Positions 43,542 to 52,662 are shown, numbered from the stretch's first letter. The stretch: DNA of 64,000 nucleotides from CAYUQT01 sp964596165 (GCA_964596165.1 CAZQTW010000018.1:1-64000); one strand, 5' to 3'. Made by a program: numbers and translations. The notes: a model not told the origin generated them from the sequence alone.

Positions 43542-44636
43542 ATGGCGATTCGTGTTGGAATCAACGGGTTTGGTCGTATCGGCCGCTTGGTCTTTCGTGC
43601 GATGAAGGCACAAGGCAGCGCGTTCGAGGTCGTCGGGATCAACGATCTGGCGTCGGTCCAGGCCCTCGCCCACCTGTTGAAATATGATACCGTTCATCGC
43701 AAGTACCCCGGCAAGGTCGAAGCGGCCGGCGATGGGATCATCGTCGATGGTCAGAAGGTGAAGGTCCTCAGCCAAGGCGACCCGTCGAAGCTGCCGTGGG
43801 GCGACCTCGGCGCCGAGTTCGTGGTGGAGTCGACGGGCCGGTTCACCAAGGTGGCCGGCGAGAAGGGCGGCTACGGCGACCACATCAAGGCGGGGGCGAA
43901 GCATGTGATCCTCAGTGCCCCGGCCGGCGATGACAAGGCGCTGCTGAACGACCAGAGCAAGTGGGGCAACACGGTCGTTCGCACGGTGGTCATGGGCGTC
44001 AACGACGCCACCATGAAGGCCGACGACAAGTTCATCTCGAATGCAAGCTGCACGACGAACTGTCTGGCCCCAGTGGCGAAGGTCCTGCACGAGAGCTTCG
44101 GCATCGTCCGCGGGCTGATGACGACGGTTCATGCTTACACGAACGACCAGGTCATTCTGGATTTCATTCACAAGGATATGCGACGGGCCCGCGCCGGCGC
44201 ACAGAACATCATTCCGACCACCACCGGCGCGGCCAAGGCGGTAGGTCTGGTTCTGCCGGACCTCAACGGCAAGCTCGACGGCTTCGCGATGCGCGTTCCG
44301 GTGCAAGACGGTTCCGTGGTCGATTTGACGGCCGAGCTGAAGAAGAACGCGACGGCCGACGCGATCAACCAGGCGATGAAGGCCGCCGCCGCCGGCCCGC
44401 TGAAGGGTATTCTGGAATACTGCGACGAACCGATCGTCAGCGGCGATATCATCGGCAATCCGGCCAGCAGTGTCTTTGACGCGCTCTGCACGGTCGTCAT
44501 GAACAAGGACAGCAACTTCGTAAAGGTCGTGAGCTGGTACGACAACGAGTGGGGTTACTCGAACCGTACGGCCGACCTGATCAGCAAGCTGGCGTCCGTG
44601 AAGGGCGGCGGTTGCGGTTGCGGGTGCTCGCGGTAG
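43542..44636 (+). CDS. gap: Glyceraldehyde-3-phosphate dehydrogenase, type I
   Basis: 364 residues. It oxidises glyceraldehyde 3-phosphate to 1,3-bisphosphoglycerate with NAD. GINGFGRIGRLVFRAM opens the Rossmann fold, and INDLA has the Asp that favours NAD over NADP. The nucleophile is in SNASCTTNCLAP and the catalytic His in TVHAYTNDQ. The substrate loop WYDNEWGYSNRT is intact. An extra tail rich in Cys and Gly (GGGCGCGCSR) ends the protein and is not normal for the family. AAGGAG fits the ATG at 43542, which gives the usual MAIRVGINGFG. pgk follows after a strong hairpin. Confidence 0.96.
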   Translation: MAIRVGINGFGRIGRLVFRAMKAQGSAFEVVGINDLASVQALAHLLKYDTVHRKYPGKVEAAGDGIIVDGQKVKVLSQGDPSKLPWGDLGAEFVVESTGRFTKVAGEKGGYGDHIKAGAKHVILSAPAGDDKALLNDQSKWGNTVVRTVVMGVNDATMKADDKFISNASCTTNCLAPVAKVLHESFGIVRGLMTTVHAYTNDQVILDFIHKDMRRARAGAQNIIPTTTGAAKAVGLVLPDLNGKLDGFAMRVPVQDGSVVDLTAELKKNATADAINQAMKAAAAGPLKGILEYCDEPIVSGDIIGNPASSVFDALCTVVMNKDSNFVKVVSWYDNEWGYSNRTADLISKLASVKGGGCGCGCSR

Positions 44637-44660
44637 ACGTCGAGGATGCACGAATAGAAG

Positions 44661-44698
44661 ATACCCGAGCTGCGGCGGCCGAGTCGTGGCTCGGGTAT
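44661..44698. repeat. Perfect inverted repeat between gap and pgk
   Basis: Arms ATACCCGAGC and GCTCGGGTAT (10 bp, perfect) enclose 18 bases. No T-run follows, so it is not a standard terminator. It may process or stabilise the gap-pgk message, or lower the read-through to pgk. Confidence 0.6.
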
Positions 44699-44788
44699 GC
44701 TGTTGGGCCCCCCGGTCATCGCCCGCCAAGGGGGAAGACCCGTTGGTCCTCTCATCGCTGAGGGACACAATCAAAAGGAGCCATTTCC

Positions 44789-46027
44789 ATGGCCAAGAAG
44801 ACTGTTGCCGACGTGGATGTGAAGGGCAAGCGCGTTCTGATGCGCGTCGATTTCAACGTTCCGTTGGACGACAAGCAGCGGATCACCGACGATCGACGGA
44901 TTACCATGGCCCTTCCGACGATCCGCAACGTACTGGATCGCGGCGGACGGCTGATCCTGATGTCGCACCTGGGTCGACCCGAGGGCGACCCGGCCAAGGA
45001 CAAGAAGTACAGCCTGGCGCCGTGCGCGGCGCGGCTGGGCGAGCTCATCGGCAAGAAAGTCGTCATGGTGCCGGACTGCGTGGGCCCGGCGGTTGCCGAC
45101 GCCGTTGCCAGGCTGAAGGACGGTGATTGCTGCATGCTCGAGAACGTCCGCTTCTATCCGGCCGAGCAGATCAAGGACAAAGAAGGCGCCAAGGACCCGG
45201 CCAAGAAAGAGAGTAAGGAGACGTTTGCCAGGCAGCTCGCCGACCTGGGCGACGTTTACGTGAACGATGCGTTCGGGACCTGCCACCGTGACAACGCGAG
45301 CATGTACACGGTGCCGCAGCTCATGAAGGGCAAGCCGCGAGTCATCGGTTTTCTGGTTCAGAAGGAGATTAAGTTCCTCGGCGACGCGCTGGCCAGACCC
45401 GCCCGGCCGTTCGTGGCCATTCTCGGCGGAGCTAAGGTCAGCGACAAGATCGGGGTCATCGAATCGCTGTTGGGCAAGTGCGATACCGTGCTGATCGGCG
45501 GGGCGATGGCATTCACGTTTAGCGCGGCGCGGGGCGGCAAGGTCGGCAATAGTCTGTGTGAGCGGGATAAGACCGATCTTGCCAAGGATCTGATCGGCAA
45601 GGCCGGTGGCAAGCTGCAGTTGCCGGTCGATACCGTGTGCGCCGCTGAGATCAAAGAAGGTATCGCCACCACAACGGTCAAGGCCGGCGAGATTCCCGAC
45701 AACCTGCAAGGTCTGGATATCGGTCCGCAGACCGTGGCGGCGTACAAGCAAGTCATCGCGAAGGCCAAGACGATCGTCTGGAACGGTCCGATGGGCAAGT
45801 TCGAGGTGAAGCCTTTCGATGCGGGCACCTTTGCCGTTGCCCATGCGGTGGCTGACGCGACGGCCTCGGGTGCGATCACGATCATAGGTGGTGGCGACAG
45901 TGCCGCGGCGGTGGAAGTGGCGGGCCTCCAAGACCGGATGACGCACATCTCCACGGGAGGTGGCGCCAGTCTGGAGTTCCTTGAGGGCAAGCCGTTCAAG
46001 TGTATCGACATCCTGGACGAGGCCTGA
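44789..46027 (+). CDS. pgk: Phosphoglycerate kinase
   Basis: 412 residues. It transfers phosphate from 1,3-bisphosphoglycerate to ADP, in glycolysis. Landmarks are RVDFNVPLDDKQRIT at the start, MSHLGRPEGDP, GGAKVSDKIGVIESLL in the hinge, the nucleotide site in WNGPMGKFE, and GGGDSAAAVE near the C-terminus. All expected motifs are present and the length is normal. AAAAGGAG lies just upstream. It is in the same direction as gap and about 150 bp from it; the pair is probably a unit, with a hairpin between. rpe follows 139 bp downstream. Confidence 0.96.
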   Translation: MAKKTVADVDVKGKRVLMRVDFNVPLDDKQRITDDRRITMALPTIRNVLDRGGRLILMSHLGRPEGDPAKDKKYSLAPCAARLGELIGKKVVMVPDCVGPAVADAVARLKDGDCCMLENVRFYPAEQIKDKEGAKDPAKKESKETFARQLADLGDVYVNDAFGTCHRDNASMYTVPQLMKGKPRVIGFLVQKEIKFLGDALARPARPFVAILGGAKVSDKIGVIESLLGKCDTVLIGGAMAFTFSAARGGKVGNSLCERDKTDLAKDLIGKAGGKLQLPVDTVCAAEIKEGIATTTVKAGEIPDNLQGLDIGPQTVAAYKQVIAKAKTIVWNGPMGKFEVKPFDAGTFAVAHAVADATASGAITIIGGGDSAAAVEVAGLQDRMTHISTGGGASLEFLEGKPFKCIDILDEA

Positions 46028-46089
46028 TGCGACATTCGCTCATACCCGAGAGCTGTCTCGCACGGAGGCGCGGGACTCGCAACGAAGAC

Positions 46090-46132
46090 GCTCAGGTGCT
46101 CTTGCTTGTGGGCCCCGCACCTCTGCGTGAGC
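46090..46132 (+). other. Extended hairpin between pgk and rpe
   Basis: GCTCA-GGTGC pairs with GCACC and TGAGC across the spacer, with a small internal bulge. No T-run follows. Its role is unknown; the gap-pgk spacer has a similar hairpin. Confidence 0.35.
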
Positions 46133-46166
46133 CTGGTTCGGTCGGAGCTGCAACGCGCAGGTCCAT

Positions 46167-46847
46167 ATGAGGTCAGACCTCCTCGAATCTCGAATTCGGA
46201 TCGCGCCGTCGATCTTGTCGGCCGATTTCTCACGATTGGGTGAGCAGATCAAGTTGGTCGAGAGGGCGGGGGCCGACCTCTTGCACTTAGACGTGATGGA
46301 CGGGCATTTTGTGCCGAATCTTACCATCGGTCCCCCGGTGATCCGATCGATCCGTCCCGAGAGCCGTCTGTTTTTCGACACGCATTTGATGATCACGAAT
46401 CCGCTGGAACATGCCCCGGCGTTCGTCCGCGCGGGCAGCGATTCAATCACATTTCATATCGAGGTGGTTGACGATCCGCTCGAGGCGGTCCGTGAGCTTC
46501 GCAGCCTGGGCGTGGGCGTAGGTGTGAGCCTCAATCCCGCAACGCCGGCCGACTCGTTATGGACGGTCATCGAGCAGGTCGACCTCGTGCTCGTGATGAC
46601 CGTCAATCCCGGCTTCGGCGGACAGGAATTCATCGAATCGACGCTACCCAAAATCACCGAGATCCGGCGTCGCCTCAGACCCCATCAGCGGCTGGAGGTT
46701 GACGGGGGGATCAACGGCCATACGACGGCGACCGTGGTGACTGCCGGCGCCGACACGTTGGTTGCCGGAAACGCGATCTTTGGCCACGCCGATCCTCCGG
46801 CCGCAATCAGCAACCTTCGCCATCTGGCCATGCAAGCCACGAAATGA
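46167..46847 (+). CDS. rpe: Ribulose-phosphate 3-epimerase
   Basis: 226 residues. It interconverts ribulose 5-phosphate and xylulose 5-phosphate in the pentose phosphate pathway. The TIM barrel shows IAPSILSADFSRLGEQI, the metal site in HLDVMDGHFVPNLTIGP, DTHLMI, VNPGFGGQEF and the C-terminal phosphate loop VDGGINGHTTATVV with VAGNAIF. All metal and phosphate ligands appear present. It continues the gap-pgk set of central carbon genes on the same strand. ribD starts about 90 bp downstream. Confidence 0.95.
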   Translation: MRSDLLESRIRIAPSILSADFSRLGEQIKLVERAGADLLHLDVMDGHFVPNLTIGPPVIRSIRPESRLFFDTHLMITNPLEHAPAFVRAGSDSITFHIEVVDDPLEAVRELRSLGVGVGVSLNPATPADSLWTVIEQVDLVLVMTVNPGFGGQEFIESTLPKITEIRRRLRPHQRLEVDGGINGHTTATVVTAGADTLVAGNAIFGHADPPAAISNLRHLAMQATK

Positions 46848-46935
46848 TGCGGGCATGTTTCCGGTCGATCCTTCGCCTCTCCGAGACGCAGCCCTCGGCC
46901 TTCGATCCTCGCTCTCGGACGGGGTTCGTTATATC

Positions 46936-48060
46936 ATGGATGTCGTCGTGAATCGTACGATCCCACAAGATGAACACTTCATGCGTCGTGCGTTGGTTCT
47001 GGCGGCCCGCGGGCGGGGGCACGTCGAGCCCAATCCGATGGTCGGGTGCGTGCTGGTCAAGCGAGGTCGGATCATCGGCGAGGGGCGGCACCGCCGATTC
47101 GGCGGTCCGCATGCGGAACGCGATGCGATTCGGAGATGCTCACAGTCACCTCGCGGCGCGACCGCGTATGTGACGCTCGAACCGTGCTGTCACTACGGCA
47201 AGACGCCCCCCTGTACCGATGCCCTGATCGAGGCCGGCATCACCCGGGTTGTGGCGGCCGCGGTCGATCCGTTTGCCGCCGTCCGAGGGCAGGGAATCAA
47301 GACCCTTCGCGACGCCGGCATCCGAGTGGATGTCGGCATCTGCCGGGCCGAGGCGGAGGCGCTCAATGCGCCGTATTTCAAGCTCCGCCGCACCGGCCGA
47401 CCGTGGGTCATCCTCAAGTGGGCGCAATCGCTGGACGGCAAGATCGCAACCCGCTCCGGCGATTCCAAGTGGATCACCGGTGAACCGGCCCGCCGCGAGG
47501 CACATCGCCTCCGCGGGCGAGTCGATGCGATCGTCGTCGGCATGGGTACGGTACTCGCCGACGATCCCGAACTGACCTGCCGACACGTCAGACCCCGGCG
47601 GATCGCCGTGCGGATCGTGCTCGACAGCCGATTGCGAATCCCCCGGCGGTGCAAGCTGGTTCGAACGGCCAGACAGGCCCCGGTGCTGATTGTGACTTCA
47701 GCGGCTGCCTTGCGACGCCGCAAGGCCGAGGTCGCCTGGCTCCGAGCGGCCGGATGCGAGGTCATCGGGCTCAGAGCCCTGGCCGGTCGGATCGACCTTC
47801 GCGCGTTGCTCGACGAACTCGGCCGTCGCGAGATGACCAACGTCATGGTCGAGGGCGGCGGCGAGGTCCTCGGGTCGTTCTTCGATGCGGGTTTCGCCGA
47901 CGAGGCGATGGTCTTCATTGCACCCAAGCTCATCGGGGGCCGCGGCGCGGCGGGACCGCTGCGGGGGGACGGAATCACATCGATGGCCCAGGCCGGCGAA
48001 CTGCAGGGCTTCCAACGACGGCGACTTGGTCCCGACGAGATGGTGACGTTCCGGTTCTGA
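46936..48060 (+). CDS. ribD: Bifunctional riboflavin deaminase/reductase RibD
   Basis: 374 residues. The N-terminal deaminase half has the zinc motif HAERDAI and PCCHYGKTPPC; the C-terminal reductase half has GRPWVILKWAQSLDGKIAT, GMGTVLADDP and GGGEVLGSFFD. It performs the second and third steps of riboflavin synthesis. Length is normal. The start is placed at ATG 46936 (MDVVVNRTIPQDEHFMRRAL); the frame is open upstream into rpe. No clear ribosome site is seen, so translation may be coupled or leaderless. No other rib genes are in the window. Confidence 0.92.
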   Translation: MDVVVNRTIPQDEHFMRRALVLAARGRGHVEPNPMVGCVLVKRGRIIGEGRHRRFGGPHAERDAIRRCSQSPRGATAYVTLEPCCHYGKTPPCTDALIEAGITRVVAAAVDPFAAVRGQGIKTLRDAGIRVDVGICRAEAEALNAPYFKLRRTGRPWVILKWAQSLDGKIATRSGDSKWITGEPARREAHRLRGRVDAIVVGMGTVLADDPELTCRHVRPRRIAVRIVLDSRLRIPRRCKLVRTARQAPVLIVTSAAALRRRKAEVAWLRAAGCEVIGLRALAGRIDLRALLDELGRREMTNVMVEGGGEVLGSFFDAGFADEAMVFIAPKLIGGRGAAGPLRGDGITSMAQAGELQGFQRRRLGPDEMVTFRF

Positions 48061-48108
48061 CGGGGCGATGAGCCGAGAACGGTCGAAAGGAATCAAGTCG
48101 GCCGTTCT

Positions 48109-48350
48109 CTACTCCTGCCTTACGAACTTCTGTGCGCGTTTTCCCTTGATGTCGCCGAGGCAGAGGTTGCCTTTCGAATCGACGCCGATGCCAGTTCAGC
48201 TCGCCGGCTTTGAACTCGCCGTCCAGGTCCTGGGGAACCATTTCACAATTGCATGAGTCTGCCGTCGGTGTTGAACCGGAATATGGTCTGGTCCTTGGGC
48301 GGATAGCCGAACGGCTTCTTCTCATCCTTGGGCCCGGCGCGTCGGGGTGG
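48109..48350 (-). pseudogene. NHL-repeat protein remnant
   Basis: Two pieces of minus-strand sequence match the end of NHL-repeat proteins in different frames: FGYPPKDQTIFRFNTDGRLM, then a stop, and GIGVDSKGNLCLGDIKGKRA before a final stop at 48109. The frame changes in between, at about 48195-48240. No intact NHL gene adjoins it. The remnant fills most of the 417-bp gap between ribD and the ACT-domain gene. Recognition is by eye and the pieces are short. Confidence 0.55.
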
Positions 48351-48477
48351 AACGGCCGACCCGCAAATAGGTGTGGCCAAGTGCAAGCCGGCTCATTAGG
48401 ATAATGCTCACCCACTTTCCGTGTTCCGACGCAGGCCGGGTGGGCAGCATCCGATTCACTTCTTGAGGGAGCGTGTC

Positions 48478-48903
48478 ATGAAATTGAAGGTAACGAGGGC
48501 TGACGTGTGGGCGGCGAGCATTCCGGATCAACCCGGTGGGCTGGCCGCAAAGCTCGAGGCATTGGCCGAGGCAGGTGTAAACCTCGAATTCGTGATCGCC
48601 CGACGGGAGTCAAGCCAACCGGGTACGGGTGTGGTGTTCGTCACCCCCATCAAGCGCCCGAAGCACATCAGGGCGGCCCAGGCGGCGGGTTTCCAGAAGA
48701 CGGATACCCTTCACTCGGTGCGAATCGAAGGAAAAGACAAGCCTGGTTTGGGTGCGAAGATCACGGCGTCGCTGGCGGCTGCGGGGATCAATCTTCGAGG
48801 CCTGTCGGCGGCCGCGATCGGCAAGCGGTGCGTTTGCCATCTCGCGCTGGACAAACCGGAAGACGCCGAAAAGGCTATCCAGATCCTGAAGAAGAAGATC
48901 TGA
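48478..48903 (+). CDS. Tandem ACT-domain protein
   Basis: 141 residues with two ACT-like beta-alpha units: residues 1-70 (VWAASIPDQPGGLAAKLEAL) and 72-140 (SVRIEGKDKPGLGAKITASL). ACT domains bind small molecules, mostly amino acids, and control enzymes or transporters. Here there is no attached enzyme, so it is probably a stand-alone sensor. The DQPGGL and DKPGLG loops are the usual ligand sites. The ATG at 48478 has GAGGGAG before it; the frame is open 19 codons further upstream without family-like sequence. Its target is unknown. Confidence 0.85.
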   Translation: MKLKVTRADVWAASIPDQPGGLAAKLEALAEAGVNLEFVIARRESSQPGTGVVFVTPIKRPKHIRAAQAAGFQKTDTLHSVRIEGKDKPGLGAKITASLAAAGINLRGLSAAAIGKRCVCHLALDKPEDAEKAIQILKKKI

Positions 48904-49043
48904 ACACCGGCGATCGTTCGACATCGGGCGTCGTTGCGTCGCCCGGCCGTTGACCTCGAAGCGCTTCCGCAGAGGACTACCCGAACCGCAGCACTGCCGT
49001 CGGGCCGTTTGTCCATGCAATCTGTCGGTCTGGGAGATCATGC

Positions 49044-50078
49044 ATGAGTGCAAAAGTCGGCATCGGGATCATCGGTTTCGGCCACTGGCCCAAGACGGCC
49101 TATGCCCCCATTCTTCGCGAAATGGCCGACGTTGAGGTGGTGGCCGTCGCCGCGCGGACCGAGGCGACGTTTACGGCCGTCCACGAATTACTCTCACCGA
49201 ACGTTACGACGTACCACAACTACCACGACCTGCTGGCAGACAAACGCGTGGAGGCCGTCATTATCGCCGCGCCGAACGCCCTGCATGCCGAAGTGGCCTC
49301 CTGGGCGGCCAAGGCGGGCAAGCACATCCTTCTGGAAGCCCCCTTCGGCGAACGATTGGACGAGGTCCTCTCGATGCTCGATCGGGTCGGCAAGAAGGGC
49401 CGGGTCTTTCAGGGTGACTTGGAATTGGGCTATCTGCCGGTGGTTCACAAGCTCAGGGGGTTGGCCGATCACGCCGTGCTGGGCCGGATGCTCTCTGTGT
49501 CTGTGTCGCTCTGGTGCAACTGGGGATTCGGCGGCGGCCGCTGGTCTGAGGAGCAGACGCGGTGCGGGTTCTTCGTGTGGACCGGCGCATGGTACATCCA
49601 CCTTCTCGATCTTCTCATTGGCCGGCTTCCGGAAAGGGTCTCCGCTTTCGGTGTTCGGGCGATGAACGGGCAACTCATGGACCACGGCTGCGCCTTGCTC
49701 GACTACGGGAGAAACCTGATCGGCCAGTTCGAGTACAACATGGTGGCCGTCGACGGGCAGGACATTCAGGTCCGGATCACGGGCACCCGGGGCGAGGCAT
49801 GGGCCGATCTTTTCACGGGCGAATACCAATGGCGAACGGCCGATTCAAAGGAATGGCAGTCGGCGTCGGCCCCGGCGCTTCAACCGGCGCCGGGTTTCGT
49901 CGGTATGAGAGAGTGCCTTACGGGGTTTGTCAACGCGATCACAAAGGGCGAACCGGTACTCGCGGATGAGACGGCGTGCCGTCGTGTTCATGAGGTAGCC
50001 TTCGCCGTTCAACAAGCGGCCGACGAGGTGAGAATCGTCGAGCTGGCGAAGGATTTCCCCACGGAATCGGAAGGGTAG
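49044..50078 (+). CDS. Gfo/Idh/MocA family oxidoreductase (cytoplasmic)
   Basis: 344 residues. The Rossmann domain has GIGIIGFGHWPKTAYAPILR, VEAVIIAAPNALHAEVASWA and a modified EKP motif (LLEAPFGERLD), in which the usual Lys-Pro is Ala-Pro. Since that Lys contacts the nicotinamide and substrate, activity may differ from the family norm. No signal peptide is seen, unlike the two Tat-exported copies at 24-27 kb. The C-terminal domain is typical. It is probably a sugar or inositol dehydrogenase or a relative that has lost it. It follows the ACT gene by 140 bp. Confidence 0.85.
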   Translation: MSAKVGIGIIGFGHWPKTAYAPILREMADVEVVAVAARTEATFTAVHELLSPNVTTYHNYHDLLADKRVEAVIIAAPNALHAEVASWAAKAGKHILLEAPFGERLDEVLSMLDRVGKKGRVFQGDLELGYLPVVHKLRGLADHAVLGRMLSVSVSLWCNWGFGGGRWSEEQTRCGFFVWTGAWYIHLLDLLIGRLPERVSAFGVRAMNGQLMDHGCALLDYGRNLIGQFEYNMVAVDGQDIQVRITGTRGEAWADLFTGEYQWRTADSKEWQSASAPALQPAPGFVGMRECLTGFVNAITKGEPVLADETACRRVHEVAFAVQQAADEVRIVELAKDFPTESEG

Positions 50079-50167
50079 GCAGACCATCGCTCGGAGACAC
50101 GCAACTCCGCCACTCGCGGATTGTGGCGTCTTGAGCGTCCGGTGAAGCATGTTTGAGAGTCCGCCGG

Positions 50168-50329
50168 TCAATCAACCGGCGAGAACTCGTCCTTGCCCAC
50201 GCCGCAGAGTGGGCAGACCCAGTCGTCAGGCAGCTTCTCAAACGGCGTTCCGGGTTCGACGCCGTTGTCCGGGTCGCCTACCGCCGGATCGTATACATAA
50301 CCGCAGGCATCGCATTCATATTTCTTCAT
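50168..50329 (-). CDS. Rubredoxin
   Basis: A 53-residue protein: MKKYECDACGYVYDPAVGD, then KLPDDWVCPLCGVGKDEFS. The four iron ligands are CxxCG and CPLCG, both intact, and the length is exact for rubredoxin. It carries single electrons, often to oxygen- or peroxide-reducing enzymes or to rubrerythrins, none of which is nearby. AAGGGA lies just before the ATG. It stands alone on the minus strand between the Gfo/Idh/MocA gene and a decayed beta-helix gene. Confidence 0.95.
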   Translation of the reverse strand: MKKYECDACGYVYDPAVGDPDNGVEPGTPFEKLPDDWVCPLCGVGKDEFSPVD

Positions 50330-50512
50330 GATTCCCTTTCTCTCCAGCTTCGGCCCGCACCTTTGCCCTTGCTATACGGCGTTCCCCGAAACACCACGAG
50401 TTCAACTCAGGGGCATCTTAGCGGGTCTTCCGCGTCAGGTCGAATCGAAAGACGGCCGCATTCCGTTGTAGCGGGGTCAATCAAGAGGACAGAGTGTCCG
50501 TCCCAGATGCGC

Positions 50513-50873
50513 TCAATGATCTCTAGTGCCGGTCTTCGCCTTGCCGTTTCCGGATGCCACATCCAGCGGCGGCGAAAGGAGATTATCGACGACCTGATTG
50601 CCCTGTCCACCGACTATCTTCAGGGAAGTCGGCGGGCTTGCCGCCCGGTCGGTCGTCCCGTATCAGGCAATCGCTGATCCGGCTGCGGGTCAGGTTCCGG
50701 ACGAGCAAACCGGCATTGTCGCAATCGAGGATCGTGCAGCCGGTAATGTTAAAGCGGTCGCACGTGTCGACGACAACGCCGGCCTCCGCATCGTGGACGC
50801 CCTCCACGTGGAGCCCCGTCAGGGTGCAGTCGCGAGAGGCCGAGCGACTTGACGCTGCCGGGCTTTTCTGCAC
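50513..50873 (-). pseudogene. Right-handed beta-helix protein remnant with frameshift
   Basis: The minus strand encodes repeated short strands typical of pectate-lyase-like beta-helices (VVVDTCDRFNITGCTILDCD, NAGLLVRNLTRSRISDCLI). At about 50625 the frame changes; the next frame continues with SLKIVGGQGNQVVDNLLSP and ends at 50513. The N-terminus and signal peptide are missing. A divergent gene begins at 50910. It was probably a carbohydrate-active exported protein. The rest of the gap from 50330 to 50512 shows nothing recognisable. Confidence 0.65.
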
Positions 50874-50909
50874 GATGATGGAACATCCGGCAAGATACGG
50901 AGAACTACG

Positions 50910-52454
50910 ATGAGTCGAGAACTCAACATCCTCGTGACGGCACTGTGCGTCGTGGGCTTATGGACCCTTGCGGCGACGTACGCCGAGGAGCCCCCCGCGT
51001 CGCAAAAGACCGATGCCGATAGGACGGCGCCCGCGCCGGCCGGGACGATCGACATCGGTTCCAGACGGGAGTTGTTCGTGGATGACTTCCTGATTGACCG
51101 ACGGGTCGGCGCCGAACTGCGGCTGCATCACCCGACGCCGCGAGAGATCGTGATGGTCCACGATGCCCCGTGGGAGGGAAGCGGCTGCGGCTATCACGTC
51201 ATCTTCCGTGACGGCGATCGATTTCGCATGTACTACATCGCCGCGGCCTTGACCAGCGAAGACGGAACCCAACTGCCCCAGCGTCCCCTGTACGTCTGTT
51301 ATGCAGAAAGCAAGGACGGCATCCATTGGACCAAACCCGACCTGGGGCTGATCGAAGTCAACGGCTCCAAGCACAACAACGTTGTCTGGACGACGCCGAC
51401 GACGGACAACTTCGCCGTGTACAAGGACACAAATCCCGCCTGCCGCGACGGCGAACAGTACAAGGCGCTCGCGTCCGGCAAGGGCGGACTCTGGGCATGC
51501 AAGTCGGCCGATGGTCTGCACTGGTCATTTCTGAAGGACAGCCCCATCATCACCCAGGGGGCGTTCGACTCCCTGAACCTCGCGTTTTGGGACCCTGTCC
51601 GGCGACACTATTGGTGCTACTTCCGCGACTTCCACAAGGGGCTTCGCGACATCCGCGTTTCGACGTCGTCGGATTTCCTCACCTGGACCGAGCCGGAGAT
51701 GCTCCGCTACGTCGACTCGCCCGAGGAGCAGCTCTACACCAACATGGTGATCCCGTATTACCGGGCGCCGCACATCTTTGTCGGTTTCCCGACCCGGTAT
51801 ACCGAGCGGAAATGGTCGGCGGCGTTCCGGCAACTGCCCGATCCCGAGCACCGACAGCGGCGGATGAAGTTCTCGCCGCGATACGGCACGGCGATCACCG
51901 ACGGACTCTTCATGTCCAGTCGCGATGGACGCGTCTTCCACCGCTGGGGAGAGGCCTTCATCCGGCCGGGCATTGAGAGGAAGAACAACTGGCTCTACGG
52001 CGACGGATACCAGAACTGGGGGCTGATCGAGACCGCCGCCGCCGACCCGCTGGCCCCTCCGGAGCTGTCCGTCTATACCACGGAGGACAACTGGAAAAGG
52101 GCAACGCGTCTCCGCCGCCACACGCTAAGGATCGACGGTTTCGTATCGCTGGCCGCGCCGCTCAAGGGCGGTGAGATCGTCACCAAGCCGGTCGTTTTCG
52201 CCGGCTCGAAGCTGACGCTCAACTTCTCCACATCCGCTGCCGGCAGCGTCCATGTCGAGCTACAGGACATAGCAGGTAAGCCATTGGACGGATTGGCACT
52301 GGCGGACTGTGACGAGGTGTTCGGTGACTCGCTCGAACGCGTGGTGACGTGGAAGGATGGCCGGTCCGACGTGCGACGTTTCGCGGGGCAACCGGTCCGC
52401 ATCCGGCTGGCGATGAAGGACGCGGACATCTTCTCGCTGAGGTTCTCCGAGTGA
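50910..52454 (+). CDS. Exported five-bladed beta-propeller protein (GH32/43-like)
   Basis: 514 residues with a signal peptide (ILVTALCVVGLWTLAATYA). The mature protein begins IDIGSRRELFVDDFLID, a motif of a large planctomycete family. Blade-like repeats follow (YVCYAESKDGIHWTKPDLGL, RVSTSSDFLTWTEPEML, LFMSSRDGRVFHRWGEA), similar to GH32/GH43/GH130 propellers. Catalytic residues cannot be assigned with confidence. It is probably a sugar-binding or glycoside-cleaving protein in the periplasm or outside. The C-terminal 100 residues form a beta-sandwich. The next coding sequence is the decayed GH106-like gene, about 210 bp downstream. Confidence 0.8.
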   Translation: MSRELNILVTALCVVGLWTLAATYAEEPPASQKTDADRTAPAPAGTIDIGSRRELFVDDFLIDRRVGAELRLHHPTPREIVMVHDAPWEGSGCGYHVIFRDGDRFRMYYIAAALTSEDGTQLPQRPLYVCYAESKDGIHWTKPDLGLIEVNGSKHNNVVWTTPTTDNFAVYKDTNPACRDGEQYKALASGKGGLWACKSADGLHWSFLKDSPIITQGAFDSLNLAFWDPVRRHYWCYFRDFHKGLRDIRVSTSSDFLTWTEPEMLRYVDSPEEQLYTNMVIPYYRAPHIFVGFPTRYTERKWSAAFRQLPDPEHRQRRMKFSPRYGTAITDGLFMSSRDGRVFHRWGEAFIRPGIERKNNWLYGDGYQNWGLIETAAADPLAPPELSVYTTEDNWKRATRLRRHTLRIDGFVSLAAPLKGGEIVTKPVVFAGSKLTLNFSTSAAGSVHVELQDIAGKPLDGLALADCDEVFGDSLERVVTWKDGRSDVRRFAGQPVRIRLAMKDADIFSLRFSE

Positions 52455-52662
52455 ACCGGACGTACCCTGGACCTGACCTGCAATACGTCGACAAAGACCG
52501 CAGCGACGATTCCCCGCACATCGGTGCGGCGCCGCCAACCGGTTCCGTCCTTCCCTTGGAGGTCCCGCGGTTGACTCGCGCCCGGATACCCCTCTATCCT
52601 TCGCGCCGGACGGGTCGTGGTTCCTGCAATCCCGGACACGGCATCGGCCTGAAGAGGAGCAC

